Positions 1 through 9,175 of a stretch of DNA of 64,000 nucleotides are shown here, piece by piece; the first letter of the stretch is position 1, and each line of letters begins with the position of its first letter. The notes under the pieces were generated by a model. The model was not told the origin of the DNA. It made no database searches and worked only from the letters and a program-made list of their open reading frames with translations. Origin of the DNA: Pantoea sp. (GTDB taxonomy: Bacteria > Pseudomonadota > Gammaproteobacteria > Enterobacterales > Enterobacteriaceae); contig NZ_JAPWKD010000015.1 in NCBI RefSeq assembly GCF_028283705.1, forward strand, positions 62,001 through 126,000, written 5' to 3'. The translations under genes and the position numbers were made by a program.

Positions 1-1
1 A

Positions 2-346
2 GCGATCGCCGGGATTGTGGTGTCATCGCAGCTGGTGGCCAGCCATCCCGCCAACGGCACCTCGTTTGAAATGAACGCCATCGCGGCAGTGGTGCTGGGC
101 GGTACTTCGCTGGCAGGGGGGCGCGGCACTATTCTCGGCACGCTGGTGGGGGCCTTCGTTATCGGCTTTCTCGCCGATGGTTTAATCATGATGGGAGTTA
201 GCGAATTCTGGCAAATGGTGATTAAAGGCATCGTGATTATTGTCGCGGTGATCATTGACCAGATGCAAAGCCGGATGCAGCAAAAAGCCGCGGTAGTGGC
301 GCAGAAGGCGCTGATCGAGGAGGGGGGCAGCAACGCAAAAGTTTAA
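2..346 (+). CDS. Sugar ABC transporter permease, RbsC-like (C-terminal part)
   Basis: The reading frame is open from the window edge, so only the last ~114 residues are present. They hold hydrophobic segments and the conserved block AAVVLGGTSLAGGRGTILGT, typical of ribose/xylose-type permeases (BPD_transp_2 family) that form the inner-membrane channel of carbohydrate importers. The tail after the last helix is charged and cytoplasmic (QMQSRMQQKA). A likely terminator follows, then a split transketolase and a sugar kinase on the same strand, so the transporter probably imports the sugar those enzymes use. The ATPase, binding protein and substrate are outside the window. Confidence 0.85.
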   Translation, partial: AIAGIVVSSQLVASHPANGTSFEMNAIAAVVLGGTSLAGGRGTILGTLVGAFVIGFLADGLIMMGVSEFWQMVIKGIVIIVAVIIDQMQSRMQQKAAVVAQKALIEEGGSNAKV

Positions 347-352
347 TCGGTT

Positions 353-388
353 GGGGTGCAGGCGGCCCTTGTCTGTCCCCCTTTTTTT
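353..388 (+). terminator. Intrinsic terminator after sugar permease
   Basis: An imperfect stem (GGGG, one mismatch, then GCAGGC, pairing with GTCTGTCCCC) is followed by seven Ts. It lies just after the permease stop and before the transketolase genes, so the latter may have their own promoter or rely on read-through. Confidence 0.55.
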
Positions 389-397
389 GCTATGCAG

Positions 398-409
398 GAA
401 TATATATTC
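398..409. promoter_or_regulatory. Palindrome upstream of the split transketolase
   Basis: GAATATATATTC is a perfect 12-bp palindrome about 30 bp before the first transketolase gene. It could be an operator half or part of an AT-rich promoter. No regulator gene is in view to assign it to. Confidence 0.25.
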
Positions 410-437
410 AGATTCGATTTAAAATTCAGAGGTAACC

Positions 438-1268
438 ATGAATCCTTTCAAATACTCTGTGGCTGAGCTGACTGCCAAAGCGCGGGCGGTGCGTCGGCGG
501 ATTATCCAGCTCAATGCGGGCAGCCCGGCAGGTGGACACACCGGCGCCGATCTGTCGCAGGTGGAAATCCTGACAGCCCTCTATTTCCGCATTCTCAATT
601 GTGCGCCCGATCGGACTAACGATTCGCAGCGCGACATCTATATCCAGTCTAAAGGCCATGCGGTGGGCGGTTATTACTGCGTGCTGGCGGAAGCGGGCTA
701 TTTCCCTGGCGACTGGCTGCCGACCTATCAGCATGCCGATTCGCACCTGCCGGGCCACCCGGTACGACAAAAAACCCCGGGTGTCGAGCTGAATACCGGC
801 GCACTCGGCCACGGTTTACCGGTGGCTGTCGGGATCGCGCTGGCAGCGAAAAAGGATGGTAGCAACCGCATGATTTATGTGGTGACCGGCGACGGTGAAC
901 TGGCGGAGGGCAGTAACTGGGAAGCGGCGCTGGTGGCGGCGCATTATGGCCTCGATAACCTGGTGATTATCAACGATAAGAACAAGTTACAGCTGGCAGG
1001 ACATACGCGCGACATCATGAACACCGATCCTCTGCCGGAAAAATGGCGTGCATTCGGCTTAGAAGTCACCGAATGCAACGGTAACGATATGGCGGCAGTA
1101 GTGGAGACGCTGGAAAACCTGCCGCGCAATGGCAAACCCCAGGTGGTGGTGGCTGATACCGAAAAAGGCTTTGGTGTTTCGTTTATTCAAAGCAAGGCCG
1201 AGTGGCATCACCGGGTACCGAAGGGAGAAGAAGTCGCACAGGCACTGGAGGAGCTGAAAGATGAGTAA
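438..1268 (+). CDS. Transketolase-like N-terminal subunit (candidate AptA)
   Basis: A 276-aa protein corresponding to the thiamine-diphosphate-binding half of transketolase. The TPP motif GDGELAEGSNW...NDKN lies at about residues 152-180, and SKGHAVGGYY and TGALGHGLPVAVGIALA are typical of split transketolases. The start ATG follows AGAGGTAACC. It overlaps the next gene by 8 nt, which implies translational coupling. Together with that gene it forms one active transketolase. With the downstream FGGY kinase and upstream sugar transporter, the set matches the known D-apiose/D-apulose pathway, in which apulose-4-phosphate transketolase AptAB acts after apulose kinase. That substrate is inference; other ketose phosphates are possible. 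Confidence 0.85.
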   Translation: MNPFKYSVAELTAKARAVRRRIIQLNAGSPAGGHTGADLSQVEILTALYFRILNCAPDRTNDSQRDIYIQSKGHAVGGYYCVLAEAGYFPGDWLPTYQHADSHLPGHPVRQKTPGVELNTGALGHGLPVAVGIALAAKKDGSNRMIYVVTGDGELAEGSNWEAALVAAHYGLDNLVIINDKNKLQLAGHTRDIMNTDPLPEKWRAFGLEVTECNGNDMAAVVETLENLPRNGKPQVVVADTEKGFGVSFIQSKAEWHHRVPKGEEVAQALEELKDE

Positions 1269-2205
1269 TGCACAACACCTGGCCAACGTGATGGTCAACG
1301 CGTTTATTGACGCGGTCAATCGTGGTATCGATCTGGTGCCGGTGGTGGCGGATTCGACATCTACCGCCAAAATATCGCCCTTTATCAAGGCATTCCCGGA
1401 TCGGCTGGTGAATGTCGGCATCGCCGAGCAAACCCTGGTGGGCACTGCTGCCGGGCTGGCGATCGGCGGCAAAGTGGCGGCGACCTGTAACGCTGCGCCT
1501 TTTCTGATTTCACGCGCCAATGAACAGGTGAAAGTCGATGTTTGCTACAACAACACCAACGTCAAGCTGTTCGGCCTGAATGCCGGGGCCAGTTACGGCC
1601 CGCTGGCCAGCACCCACCACAGCATTGACGACATCGCCGTGATGCGTGGCTTTGGCAACATCGAAATCTATGCGCCTTCCTGCCCGCTGGAGTGTCGTCA
1701 GATCATTGATTACGCGCTGGAACATGTCGGGCCGGTGTATATCCGTCTTGATGGTAAAGACTTGCCGCAACTGCACGATGAAAACTACCAGTTCCGCCCG
1801 GGCCAGATTGATGTATTGCGCACCGGGCGCGACATTGCGCTGGTGGCGATGGGATCGACGGTACACGAAATTGTCACAGCGGCAGAGCAGTTGCAGACGC
1901 AGGGGATCGATGCAGGTGTGATCGCCATTCCATCGATTCGCCCTTGTGATACCCAACAGCTGCGCGACCTGTTAAATCACTATCCAGCGGTGATCACCGT
2001 GGAAGAACATAACGTTAACGGCGGCGTAGGCAGCCTGGTGGCGGAAGTGCTGGCCGAAGGGGGCTGTGGCATCCCGCTGTTACGGCTGGGTATCCCGGAT
2101 GGGCAATACGCCATCGCCGGAGATCGCGCCTCTACCCGTGCCCGGCATAGCATTGATGCTGCTGGCGTAGTGAACAATGCAGTGCGCATTTGCGCAGGAG
2201 CGTGA
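1261..2205 (+). CDS. Transketolase-like C-terminal subunit (candidate AptB)
   Basis: A 314-aa protein matching the pyrimidine-binding and C-terminal domains of transketolase. It has NVGIAEQTLVGTAAGLAIGGK (the catalytic Glu that activates TPP lies in GIAEQ) and a late VEEHNVNGGVGSLVAEVLAE block as in transketolase and DXS C-terminal domains. The ATG sits inside the end of the N-terminal subunit gene, and the kinase gene follows 2 nt after the stop, so three consecutive genes are tightly coupled. The split organisation is common in specialised sugar pathways, unlike housekeeping TktA, which is one chain of about 660 aa. Confidence 0.85.
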   Translation: MSNAQHLANVMVNAFIDAVNRGIDLVPVVADSTSTAKISPFIKAFPDRLVNVGIAEQTLVGTAAGLAIGGKVAATCNAAPFLISRANEQVKVDVCYNNTNVKLFGLNAGASYGPLASTHHSIDDIAVMRGFGNIEIYAPSCPLECRQIIDYALEHVGPVYIRLDGKDLPQLHDENYQFRPGQIDVLRTGRDIALVAMGSTVHEIVTAAEQLQTQGIDAGVIAIPSIRPCDTQQLRDLLNHYPAVITVEEHNVNGGVGSLVAEVLAEGGCGIPLLRLGIPDGQYAIAGDRASTRARHSIDAAGVVNNAVRICAGA

Positions 2206-2207
2206 AC

Positions 2208-3695
2208 ATGGCAGGGCCGTTAATACTGGCGATTGATGAGGGCACCACCAACGCCAAAGCGATAGCCGTGGACCGCAGTGGCACGGTAGTGGCGCGTGGC
2301 AGCCAGCCGCTGACGCTGGCCCATCCACAACCGGGGCTGGCGGAGCAGGACCCACTGGCGATCTGGCAGGCGGTAAAACAGGCGGTGACGGATTGCCTGG
2401 CACAATGCGGCGGCGCACCGGTAGCCGCCGTGGCGATCAGCAATCAACGTGAGTCGGTGCTGATCTGGCAGCGGCGTGACGGGCAGCCGCTCACCCCGCT
2501 GGTGAGCTGGCAGGACCGCCGTTCCGAATCGTTCTGCCGTGATTTGCGCCAGGCGGGCAAAGCGGCACGCATCACCGGCCTGACCGGGCTGGCGGTTGAC
2601 CCGATGTTTCCCGCCGCCAAACTGACCGGCATGCTGGCGACGCTGCCGGACGGTCTGGCGCGCGCGCAGGCAGGAGAGCTGTGCATCGGCACTGTTGATA
2701 GCTGGTTAAGCTGGCAACTCACCGGCGGCGAGTGTTTTGTGACCGACCATGCCAATGCGGCCCGCACCCAGTTGTATAGCCTGCACGCGGGTGACTGGGA
2801 TGATGAGCTGCTGGCGTTGTTTCATATTCCGCGCGCTGCCCTGCCACAAATTGTTCCTTCTGCCAGTGCGCAGGGAGTGGTGACCCTTGGCGATATCCCC
2901 GGTTTAGCACCCGGTACGCCGCTGCTGGCGCGTATCGGTGATTCCCATGCGGCGTTACAGGCACAGCGCAACGGCAGCGAGGAGGTGGTGAAGGCCACTT
3001 ACGGCACCGGATCGTCACTGATGATGTCGATGGCTACGCCGTTGCTGACGGAAAACGGCCTCAGCACCACGGTGGCCTGGCATGACGGCACTTTGCGTTT
3101 TGCCTTTGAGGGCAATATCACCCACACCGGTTCTGGTGCAGCCTGGCTCGGGCGCATGATTGGTGTCAGCGATCCGCGGGAACTGACACGCATGGCGCAA
3201 AGCACGCCAGATAACCAGGGTGTCTATTTTGTTCCGGCGCTGTCCGGGTTGGGCGCGCCCTGGTGGGATCTGAAAGCACGCGGCATGTTATGCGGCTTAA
3301 CCGATGCGGCGACACCTGAGGTGCTGGCGCGGGTGGCACTGGAATCGATCACCTTTCAGATCGCCGATGTGTTTTTCGCCATGGAACAGGCGAGTGGCGT
3401 GCAGCTGGCGACGCTGTGCGTGGATGGCAGCGCCACGGAAAACAGCTGGCTGATGCAGCTGCAGGCCGATGTGCTACAGCGTCCGCTGCACCGGGCACCG
3501 ACGCCGGAAGTGTCGGCGCTGGGCGCAGCATTGCTGGCCGGACGTACGCTGAGCTGGTGGCAGCAGGGCAGTGAAATGGCGGCGTTGCAGGGTGGCAGCG
3601 TGATCTATCCACGTGAGGAGCGGGCGAAACAGATACAGGAAAACTATAAAGGCTGGCTGGACGCAGTCTCACGCTGCCGTTATCAGCCCCATTAG
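2208..3695 (+). CDS. FGGY-family carbohydrate kinase
   Basis: About 495 aa. The N-terminal phosphate-binding loop LAIDEGTTNAKAIAVD and the second-domain ATP signature TYGTGSSLMM and GLGAPWWDLKARG are those of FGGY kinases (glycerol, xylulose, apulose and similar). The ATG at 2208 is chosen over an upstream in-frame TTG at 2190 because AGGAG lies 7 nt before it. It is the last gene of the transketolase operon. In the D-apulose route an FGGY kinase makes apulose 4-phosphate, the substrate of AptAB, so that role fits but is inferred from context. A GC-rich hairpin follows. Confidence 0.85.
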   Translation: MAGPLILAIDEGTTNAKAIAVDRSGTVVARGSQPLTLAHPQPGLAEQDPLAIWQAVKQAVTDCLAQCGGAPVAAVAISNQRESVLIWQRRDGQPLTPLVSWQDRRSESFCRDLRQAGKAARITGLTGLAVDPMFPAAKLTGMLATLPDGLARAQAGELCIGTVDSWLSWQLTGGECFVTDHANAARTQLYSLHAGDWDDELLALFHIPRAALPQIVPSASAQGVVTLGDIPGLAPGTPLLARIGDSHAALQAQRNGSEEVVKATYGTGSSLMMSMATPLLTENGLSTTVAWHDGTLRFAFEGNITHTGSGAAWLGRMIGVSDPRELTRMAQSTPDNQGVYFVPALSGLGAPWWDLKARGMLCGLTDAATPEVLARVALESITFQIADVFFAMEQASGVQLATLCVDGSATENSWLMQLQADVLQRPLHRAPTPEVSALGAALLAGRTLSWWQQGSEMAALQGGSVIYPREERAKQIQENYKGWLDAVSRCRYQPH

Positions 3696-3707
3696 TCTGG
3701 AACAGTG

Positions 3708-3728
3708 CGGCGCGGGCAGGCCGCGCCG
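3708..3728. terminator. Hairpin between convergent kinase and ycgR
   Basis: CGGCGCGG, loop GCAGG, CCGCGCCG: a perfect 8-bp stem between two convergent genes. No T-run on either side, so termination efficiency is uncertain. Confidence 0.45.
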
Positions 3729-3734
3729 TGATGG

Positions 3735-4481
3735 TTACTGGAATCGATTTGCCTTGTCACGTGCCAGGCGTTCCAGCGCAAAGATCACCTGCTGCAGCTG
3801 GCGCTCCTGCACCGGTTCGATCGCAGTAAAGCGAAAACTCAGACGCGGGGTGATGCGGGTTTCATTTTTGCTGGTGACGGTGCTGCGCTCGCCAATATGC
3901 AGCAGTTGTGCCGTCACCTCAAAATGACCATATTCCCCCAGTTCGACGCGCAGATTTTTAAACGAGTCGCCCTGGCTCAGGCCTTCGGGCAGCTTTTCAT
4001 CCACCAGCACTCCAATGCCACCCAGCGACAGATCCTGCAAACGAAAACGCACTTTGTTGCCGTCCGGCCATTCACTGTGGCACCAGAATGCCGGCTCCAG
4101 TGGTGCGCTGACGCGAAAAAATTCGCGGCGCTGAATTTGCCACACCAGCTCCGGCAAAGGGGCACTGAAGGCAGGCAGCCCTTCATAAGTCACTTGCTGC
4201 AAACCACTCAGGCTGAATTCTACCTTCGCTCCCTGGGTTTCTGCCGCGATGTTGACTTCGCCGCTACTTAACGCCAGAGCGTTATCCTGCGCATTGCTGC
4301 CGAGGTCGAAGATAACCTGATCTTCGTCCGTTGCCAGCATTCGGCTAATAAACTGACTGTGGGAGACGCTCACCATCAGCGGGGTCTGATAACGTAACAG
4401 GTCTTTCATCACATTCAGAACCGCCAATGTGCCTCGTTTCAGATATTGTTCTTTATCGGCTTCTTTCACGTCCTGCTCCAC
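3735..4481 (-). CDS. ycgR: Flagellar brake protein YcgR (c-di-GMP receptor)
   Basis: 248 aa, close to the 244 aa of E. coli YcgR. An N-terminal YcgR domain (AETQGAKVEFSLSGLQQ) is followed by a C-terminal PilZ domain with the c-di-GMP-binding pair RREFFR and DLSLGG. In the known family, c-di-GMP-loaded YcgR binds the flagellar motor and slows it. The start codon is GTG. The gene lies 50 kb from flhDC/mot/che in this window but carries a strong sigma28 promoter (4523-4549), so it belongs to the flagellar regulon. Confidence 0.93.
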   Translation of the reverse strand: MEQDVKEADKEQYLKRGTLAVLNVMKDLLRYQTPLMVSVSHSQFISRMLATDEDQVIFDLGSNAQDNALALSSGEVNIAAETQGAKVEFSLSGLQQVTYEGLPAFSAPLPELVWQIQRREFFRVSAPLEPAFWCHSEWPDGNKVRFRLQDLSLGGIGVLVDEKLPEGLSQGDSFKNLRVELGEYGHFEVTAQLLHIGERSTVTSKNETRITPRLSFRFTAIEPVQERQLQQVIFALERLARDKANRFQ

Positions 4482-4522
4482 TTTCCGATCGTTACCATCA
4501 CGCCTGCGCGGCTTTGCGACTG

Positions 4523-4549
4523 TTATCGGTACAGGATAAAGAAGCTTTA
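4523..4549 (-). promoter_or_regulatory. Sigma28 (FliA) promoter of ycgR
   Basis: On the minus strand: TAAAGCTT, an 11-nt spacer, then ACCGATAA. The consensus is TAAAGTTT-N11-GCCGATAA, so one mismatch per element and exact spacing. The predicted start is about 35 nt before the ycgR GTG, giving a short leader. Confidence 0.85.
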
Positions 4550-4602
4550 GTCTGCTAACTATTTTTTCCCGTTGCGTTTGTGCAGCAGATCAAAAATCCC
4601 GG

Positions 4603-4613
4603 ACTATACTTAT
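4603..4613 (+). promoter_or_regulatory. Putative sigmaS-type -10 element
   Basis: ACTATACTTAT resembles the RpoS extended -10 (CTAYACTT core). It is about 40 nt before the YeaQ/YmgE-family gene. No good -35 is visible, which RpoS promoters tolerate. Confidence 0.45.
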
Positions 4614-4652
4614 CGCTGTGAACACCTTGATTAATAAAGTAAGGAGCAACAA

Positions 4653-4901
4653 ATGGGTATCATTTCATGGATTATTTTTGGCCTGATTGCCGGGATTATT
4701 GCTAAATGGATTATGCCAGGTAAAGACGGCGGCGGATTTATTATGACCGTGGTTCTCGGCGTGGTAGGTGCGGTTGTCGGCGGCTGGATCAGTACCCTGT
4801 TTGGCTTTGGTAAGGTGGATGGATTTAACTTCGGCAGCTTCGTGGTGGCGGTCATTGGTTCCATCGTGGTGCTGTGGATTTACCGTAAAGTTCGCAGTTA
4901 G
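4653..4901 (+). CDS. GlsB/YeaQ/YmgE family small membrane protein
   Basis: 82 aa, almost entirely hydrophobic, with three predicted membrane helices (residues about 3-20, 29-48, 55-76) separated by Gly-rich turns (GKDGGG, GFGKVDG). The start WIIFGLIAGIIAKWIMPGKD is the signature of the transglycosylase-associated family (PF04226). The biochemical function is not established; several E. coli members are stress-induced. AAGGAG is well placed before the ATG. A sigmaS-like -10 element upstream is consistent with stress induction. Confidence 0.88.
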   Translation: MGIISWIIFGLIAGIIAKWIMPGKDGGGFIMTVVLGVVGAVVGGWISTLFGFGKVDGFNFGSFVVAVIGSIVVLWIYRKVRS

Positions 4902-4922
4902 TTATTACCGAAATCAATCACA

Positions 4923-4980
4923 GGTGCGCATGAATGCGCACCTTACGCCTGACAGGTCGGCATTCATGCCGACCTGTCAG
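4923..4980. repeat. Two tandem perfect hairpins at convergent gene ends
   Basis: 4923-4942 is GGTGCGCATGAATGCGCACC. 4949-4980 has 14-bp arms CTGACAGGTCGGCA and TGCCGACCTGTCAG around a TTCA loop. The second hairpin abuts the stop codon of the TonB receptor gene. They probably act as bidirectional transcript-end structures. Similar GTGCGCA/TGCGCAC hairpins recur at 31218-31237 and, changed, at 41369-41390. Confidence 0.7.
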
Positions 4981-7080
4981 TTAAAAATCATAACCAATCG
5001 TTGCCGTCACGGTACGTTCCGCACCACGGTAGCAATAACCGGTACCATAACAGGCCGCAAGGTATTTACGGTCAGTCAGGTTATTGGCTGTCACCTGCAA
5101 CCACGCCCCTTTCAGACCTGAGTTCCACGCGCTTAAATCAGCACGCACTGAAGCATCAAACAGCGTCACCGACGGCAGACGCGTGGTGTTTTCGTTATCT
5201 GCCCATTGCTTGCCAATGTAACGTATCCCCGCACCGGCACTCAGACCATAATCAAACTGATAATGACCCCAGAAGGACGCCATGCTGTTGGGGGTGACGT
5301 AAGGCGTATGACCATCGTTACCATCCACCGAGTCCTTAAAGCGCAGATGGTTCAGGGTATAACCGGCGAGGGTGCTGAAGCGCGGAGTGAGCTGATTGCG
5401 TGCCTCCAGTTCGATCCCCTGTGAATGGACCTTGCCAGAAGGCGTATAGGTGCCGGATATCACGTCACGGTTGGCGACATCGTTCTGTGTCAGGTCGTAC
5501 ACCGCAACCGAGTACATATCCCGTGTGCCCACCGGCTGGTATTTCACCCCGGCCTCATATTGCTCGGAGGTGGTCGGTTTCAACTGGTTGCCATTGGGAT
5601 CGGTCAGCGAGGCTGGCGTAATTGCCTGGCTCCAGCTGACATAAGGCGAAATACCATTATCGAAGGCATACAGCAGGGCTGCACGGCCACTGATATGGTC
5701 GTCCTGGCGGCGGCTGGTGCCATTTTCGGAGACGATACGATCATAACGGCCGGAAAGATCCATATGCCAGCGATCCAGCTGTAACTCATCCTGTAAATAG
5801 AGACCGGTTTGATAGTAACGGCGCGTCTCTGCGGCCCAGTCATAATCCGGCATGGTACCCACCGCTTCGCCGGTCCACGGATTGAGTGAGCTGGCATAGC
5901 CGCTGGCACTCAAAATATCGTTCTTATAACGATGATACTCAGCGCCGAGGGTGACACGATGCTGCAATGCGCCGGTGCTGAAATCTGCCTGCAACTGGTT
6001 ATCCGTCGCCCACGCTGACAGCGAGGAGCGCTCACCGGAATAATAACGGGTCAGCAGGTCCGGGTTGGTGGCATCCCAGCCAATCTGGTAGACCTGGTCC
6101 AGATCAACATTGGAGTGGCTGTAGCTGCCGGTGGTATGCACCGACCACACTTCATTGAAACGATGGGAGAAATCATAGCTATAGATCTGCTCATGACGTT
6201 TGAATTGATCGAGGGCACTATCCCCTTCATAGAAACTGTCGCTCAGCTTGCGGCCATTATGGCTGTACAGCGTACCTTCGGCAGGGACGGACCCGTGATA
6301 ACCACCGGAAGGATCTTTTTGCAGGTAAGCACGCAGAATCAGGCTGGTATCTTCGTCCGGCTGCCACATCAGCTGGGGCGAAATGGCGTATTTCTCTTCG
6401 CGGGTATGATCGTATTGCGTGTCGCTGTTGCGGGTGATACCGGTGAGACGAAACGCCCATTGATCGTTGATTGCATTGGTGTAATCAAAGGCGGCGCTGT
6501 TGGTGGCATGGGTGCCGGTTGACAGCCGGAAGTGCCCCTCTTCGGCGAACTGCGGGCGTTTGCTCACCATATTCACCAGGCCGCCGGGTACCGTCTGACC
6601 ATATAACGCCGAGGAAGGACCTTTGATCACGTCGATGCGATCGAGGAACCAGGGATCCACCTGCAACACATTGAAACTGCCGCCATCACTCATCACGCGC
6701 AGGCCGTCGAGGAAGGTGTTATCCACATCACCACCGTGGAAGCCGCGCAGCGAGATGGTGTCATAACGGGTGGCGGCACCGCCAAAGTTGGTAAACACGC
6801 CGGGAGTGTAATTCAAGGCCTGATTAAGATCGGTTGCCCCCTGGTCTTCCATCTGTTGCCGTGTGACCACCGAAATTGACTGTGGTGTGGTGATGAGTGG
6901 CTGGTCGGTTTTACTCGCGCCGCTGCTGCGGGTGGCCAGGTAACCCTGGGTTGGCGAGGTGGCGCTCTCCTGAGGTTGAGCGGTCACCACCAGCGCATCC
7001 TCGGCGAAACTGAGGCCGGGTAACGCCAGTGCCAGCGTGCACAACACACGGCAACGATTGAGGGTAAACAGGCGGGTCAT
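4981..7080 (-). CDS. TonB-dependent siderophore receptor (FoxA/FhuA-like)
   Basis: 699 aa outer-membrane receptor. A signal peptide probably ends at SFA-ED and is followed at once by a TonB box (DALVVTA). The plug domain carries TPQSISVVTRQQMEDQGATDLNQAL, TISLRGF and IDVIKGPSSALYGQTVPGGLVNMVSKRP, all typical of hydroxamate-siderophore receptors. The barrel ends in the usual terminal aromatic (TIGYDF). Overall it resembles ferrioxamine/ferrichrome receptors; the exact ligand cannot be read from sequence. A Fur-box-like site upstream indicates iron repression. No adjacent siderophore biosynthesis or ABC genes. Confidence 0.88.
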   Translation of the reverse strand: MTRLFTLNRCRVLCTLALALPGLSFAEDALVVTAQPQESATSPTQGYLATRSSGASKTDQPLITTPQSISVVTRQQMEDQGATDLNQALNYTPGVFTNFGGAATRYDTISLRGFHGGDVDNTFLDGLRVMSDGGSFNVLQVDPWFLDRIDVIKGPSSALYGQTVPGGLVNMVSKRPQFAEEGHFRLSTGTHATNSAAFDYTNAINDQWAFRLTGITRNSDTQYDHTREEKYAISPQLMWQPDEDTSLILRAYLQKDPSGGYHGSVPAEGTLYSHNGRKLSDSFYEGDSALDQFKRHEQIYSYDFSHRFNEVWSVHTTGSYSHSNVDLDQVYQIGWDATNPDLLTRYYSGERSSLSAWATDNQLQADFSTGALQHRVTLGAEYHRYKNDILSASGYASSLNPWTGEAVGTMPDYDWAAETRRYYQTGLYLQDELQLDRWHMDLSGRYDRIVSENGTSRRQDDHISGRAALLYAFDNGISPYVSWSQAITPASLTDPNGNQLKPTTSEQYEAGVKYQPVGTRDMYSVAVYDLTQNDVANRDVISGTYTPSGKVHSQGIELEARNQLTPRFSTLAGYTLNHLRFKDSVDGNDGHTPYVTPNSMASFWGHYQFDYGLSAGAGIRYIGKQWADNENTTRLPSVTLFDASVRADLSAWNSGLKGAWLQVTANNLTDRKYLAACYGTGYCYRGAERTVTATIGYDF

Positions 7081-7146
7081 GATAAGTCCTTAGACAGAAA
7101 AAGGCAGTGGGCTGCCAGAAAGCGTTAATAGAAATAAAAATTAGAG

Positions 7147-7161
7147 TGAGAATTATTATCT
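7147..7161 (-). promoter_or_regulatory. Fur box upstream of siderophore receptor
   Basis: The minus strand reads AGATAATAATTCTCA. Against the 7-1-7 Fur motif TGATAATNATTATCA, 12 of 14 defined positions match. It lies 67 bp before the receptor start, a normal place for Fur repression. Confidence 0.75.
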
Positions 7162-7245
7162 TTTAGATAAGGTCATTTCAAGATGTAAAAAAATCATCAT
7201 CTCGCTGTGAGGAAAATTAACAGCTGCACGGACTGAAAGGGGGGT

Positions 7246-7273
7246 GTAGCGGTGCGATTAATCGCGCCGCTAC
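7246..7273. repeat. Dispersed intergenic palindrome, copy 1
   Basis: Arms GTAGCGGTGCGATT and AATCGCGCCGCTAC pair over 14 bp with one G-T pair. The same core recurs at 31175, 37967 and 54968-55017. It lies just after the treA stop and may end that transcript. Confidence 0.75.
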
Positions 7274-7286
7274 GAGGGCCTGGCGA

Positions 7287-8966
7287 TTAATGTGTGGCAG
7301 TCAGCGTCGGCATATTGGGAATATCCCGTGCGCTATTACAGGTTTTATCTTTTGGACAATATTTGTCGAGCAGCATCAGCGTCACGCCATTAGTCCAGCC
7401 GAAGCCGTCCTGCAGGGGATATTCACCACCGCCGCCACCACCAAGCTGGGCACCTTCCACCACGTATTTTTCTACCAGCTTGTGCTGTTTGTCATAGGTC
7501 ATCTGGACGTTTTGCAGGAAGCGCTGACCAATCTGCTGTGCCAGCTGCGGCTGCTTATAATGTTCCAGCCCGGTCACGGCTACCCATTGCAGGGGGGCCC
7601 AGCCATTCGGTGCATCCCATTGCTGGCCGTTATTCACCGTGGTGGTCACCAGTCCACCGGGTTTCAGCAGCTGTTTCTCCACTGCGCTAGCCGTGCGATC
7701 CGCCTGTTTATCACTGGCGAGCTGTATATAAAGCGGGAACAGGGTGGCGGCGGTTAGCTGCGGTTGCACCTGCTTTTTCTGCCAGTTGTAATCGGCGTAC
7801 CAACCCTGCTGCTCATTCCACAGATAACGATTAATCGCCGCCTGGCGTTTCTCTGCCTGCGCGGCAAACTGCTGTGCCCGATCGTTGTTTTTCGCCAGCT
7901 TCTCCGCTTTGGCTAAGGTCTGTTCCAGATGGAACAGCAAACTGTTCAGATCAACAGGTGCCAGCTGCGTGGTGCGGATCGAGGCCAGATTATGCGCATC
8001 AGTAAACCAGCGGGAACTGAAATCCCAGCCGGAGGCTGCACCTGCACGCAGATCGCGGTACACCTGCTTTTTATCGCGTTGCGGTGCCTTCTGCGCGGTG
8101 TTGACGTCATCCAGCCAGGATTCGGTACGTGGCACATCGCGATCGTCCCAGTAGCGGTTAAGCAGGGTGCCGTCGCTCAGTTTGATCACCCTCTGGCTGG
8201 CCTGGCCTGCGGCGACGTTGTCACTGCCTGCCATCCAGTAGTCATATTCCTTCTGCAACTGCGGCAGATACTTGGTATACACGCCATCACCGTCATGGCT
8301 TGCCAGCAAATCAATCATCAGGCTAAAAAAAGGTGGTTGGGAGCGGCTCAGATAGTAGCTGCGGTTGCCGTTGGGGATATGACCGTAACGATCGAGCTCA
8401 GAGGCGAAGTTATCTACCATATCCTGTACCCGATCCCAGTGACCGCTCTCCGCCAGGCCGAGCATGGTGAAGTAGCTGTCCCAGTAATAAACCTCACGGA
8501 AGCGACCACCGGGAACCACATAAGGTTTCGGTAGCGGCAGCAGCGAATCGTACTGGCCGGTGTTGGGTGTTGAACGCGTCAGGACCGGCCACAGGCCATC
8601 AATGTGCGCGCGCAGGCTCTGCCCGGCTGGCGGTACATAGTTATCCTGTGCGGCAGGCAGGGTGAAGTTGGCATCGACGAAATGCTTTAAATCGAAGTTG
8701 CGCTGGTTCTTTTGCATCTGCCAGTCGGCAAGAATCGAAGAGGGATTATATTTCGGGACCGCGTCGGCAAAGGTTTTCTGGTCCGGATAAAATTTAGCCT
8801 GCTGAACGGCATTGAAGAGGGGGCCGAGACGCACGTCGGGTGGTTGTGGCTGGCTACTGAGCATCCGGTTGTTATCTGCGGCCCCGGCAGTGACGGCTCC
8901 CATCAGCAGGGCGGTACTGAGCAACAGGCGAAAATGCCCCGGCGTGAATACGACATTTTTTATCAT
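7287..8966 (-). CDS. treA: Periplasmic trehalase
   Basis: 559 aa from the chosen start; E. coli TreA has 565. It hydrolyses trehalose to two glucose in the periplasm (glycoside hydrolase family 37). Both family signatures are present: [15 protein letters not shown] and [12 protein letters not shown]. The Gly-rich stretch [11 protein letters not shown] near the C-terminus is also typical. The ATG at 8966 (AAGGAG 8 nt upstream) is preferred to one at 9014 because it places a normal signal peptide ([17 protein letters not shown]) at the N-terminus. The window also encodes trehalose synthesis (otsBA), so both making and breaking are present. Confidence 0.95.
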   Translation of the reverse strand: MIKNVVFTPGHFRLLLSTALLMGAVTAGAADNNRMLSSQPQPPDVRLGPLFNAVQQAKFYPDQKTFADAVPKYNPSSILADWQMQKNQRNFDLKHFVDANFTLPAAQDNYVPPAGQSLRAHIDGLWPVLTRSTPNTGQYDSLLPLPKPYVVPGGRFREVYYWDSYFTMLGLAESGHWDRVQDMVDNFASELDRYGHIPNGNRSYYLSRSQPPFFSLMIDLLASHDGDGVYTKYLPQLQKEYDYWMAGSDNVAAGQASQRVIKLSDGTLLNRYWDDRDVPRTESWLDDVNTAQKAPQRDKKQVYRDLRAGAASGWDFSSRWFTDAHNLASIRTTQLAPVDLNSLLFHLEQTLAKAEKLAKNNDRAQQFAAQAEKRQAAINRYLWNEQQGWYADYNWQKKQVQPQLTAATLFPLYIQLASDKQADRTASAVEKQLLKPGGLVTTTVNNGQQWDAPNGWAPLQWVAVTGLEHYKQPQLAQQIGQRFLQNVQMTYDKQHKLVEKYVVEGAQLGGGGGGEYPLQDGFGWTNGVTLMLLDKYCPKDKTCNSARDIPNMPTLTATH

Positions 8967-9175
8967 CGGTTTTTCTCCTTGTCCGAAAAAGTGGTGCGCT
9001 AACGCATTGACCACCCAAACAACTTTAGTCGCTATCGGGAGGGATGGCCGCCCGCAGCGCCGGAAATGTGAAGCACCCTGAATTAATCACGGCAGAAATT
9101 GCATTAACGCTAAGGTTTTTACTTGCCCTGCGGCGCTATTTCCCTGAGTCTGAAAGAAAAAAAATGGAGAGCAGT

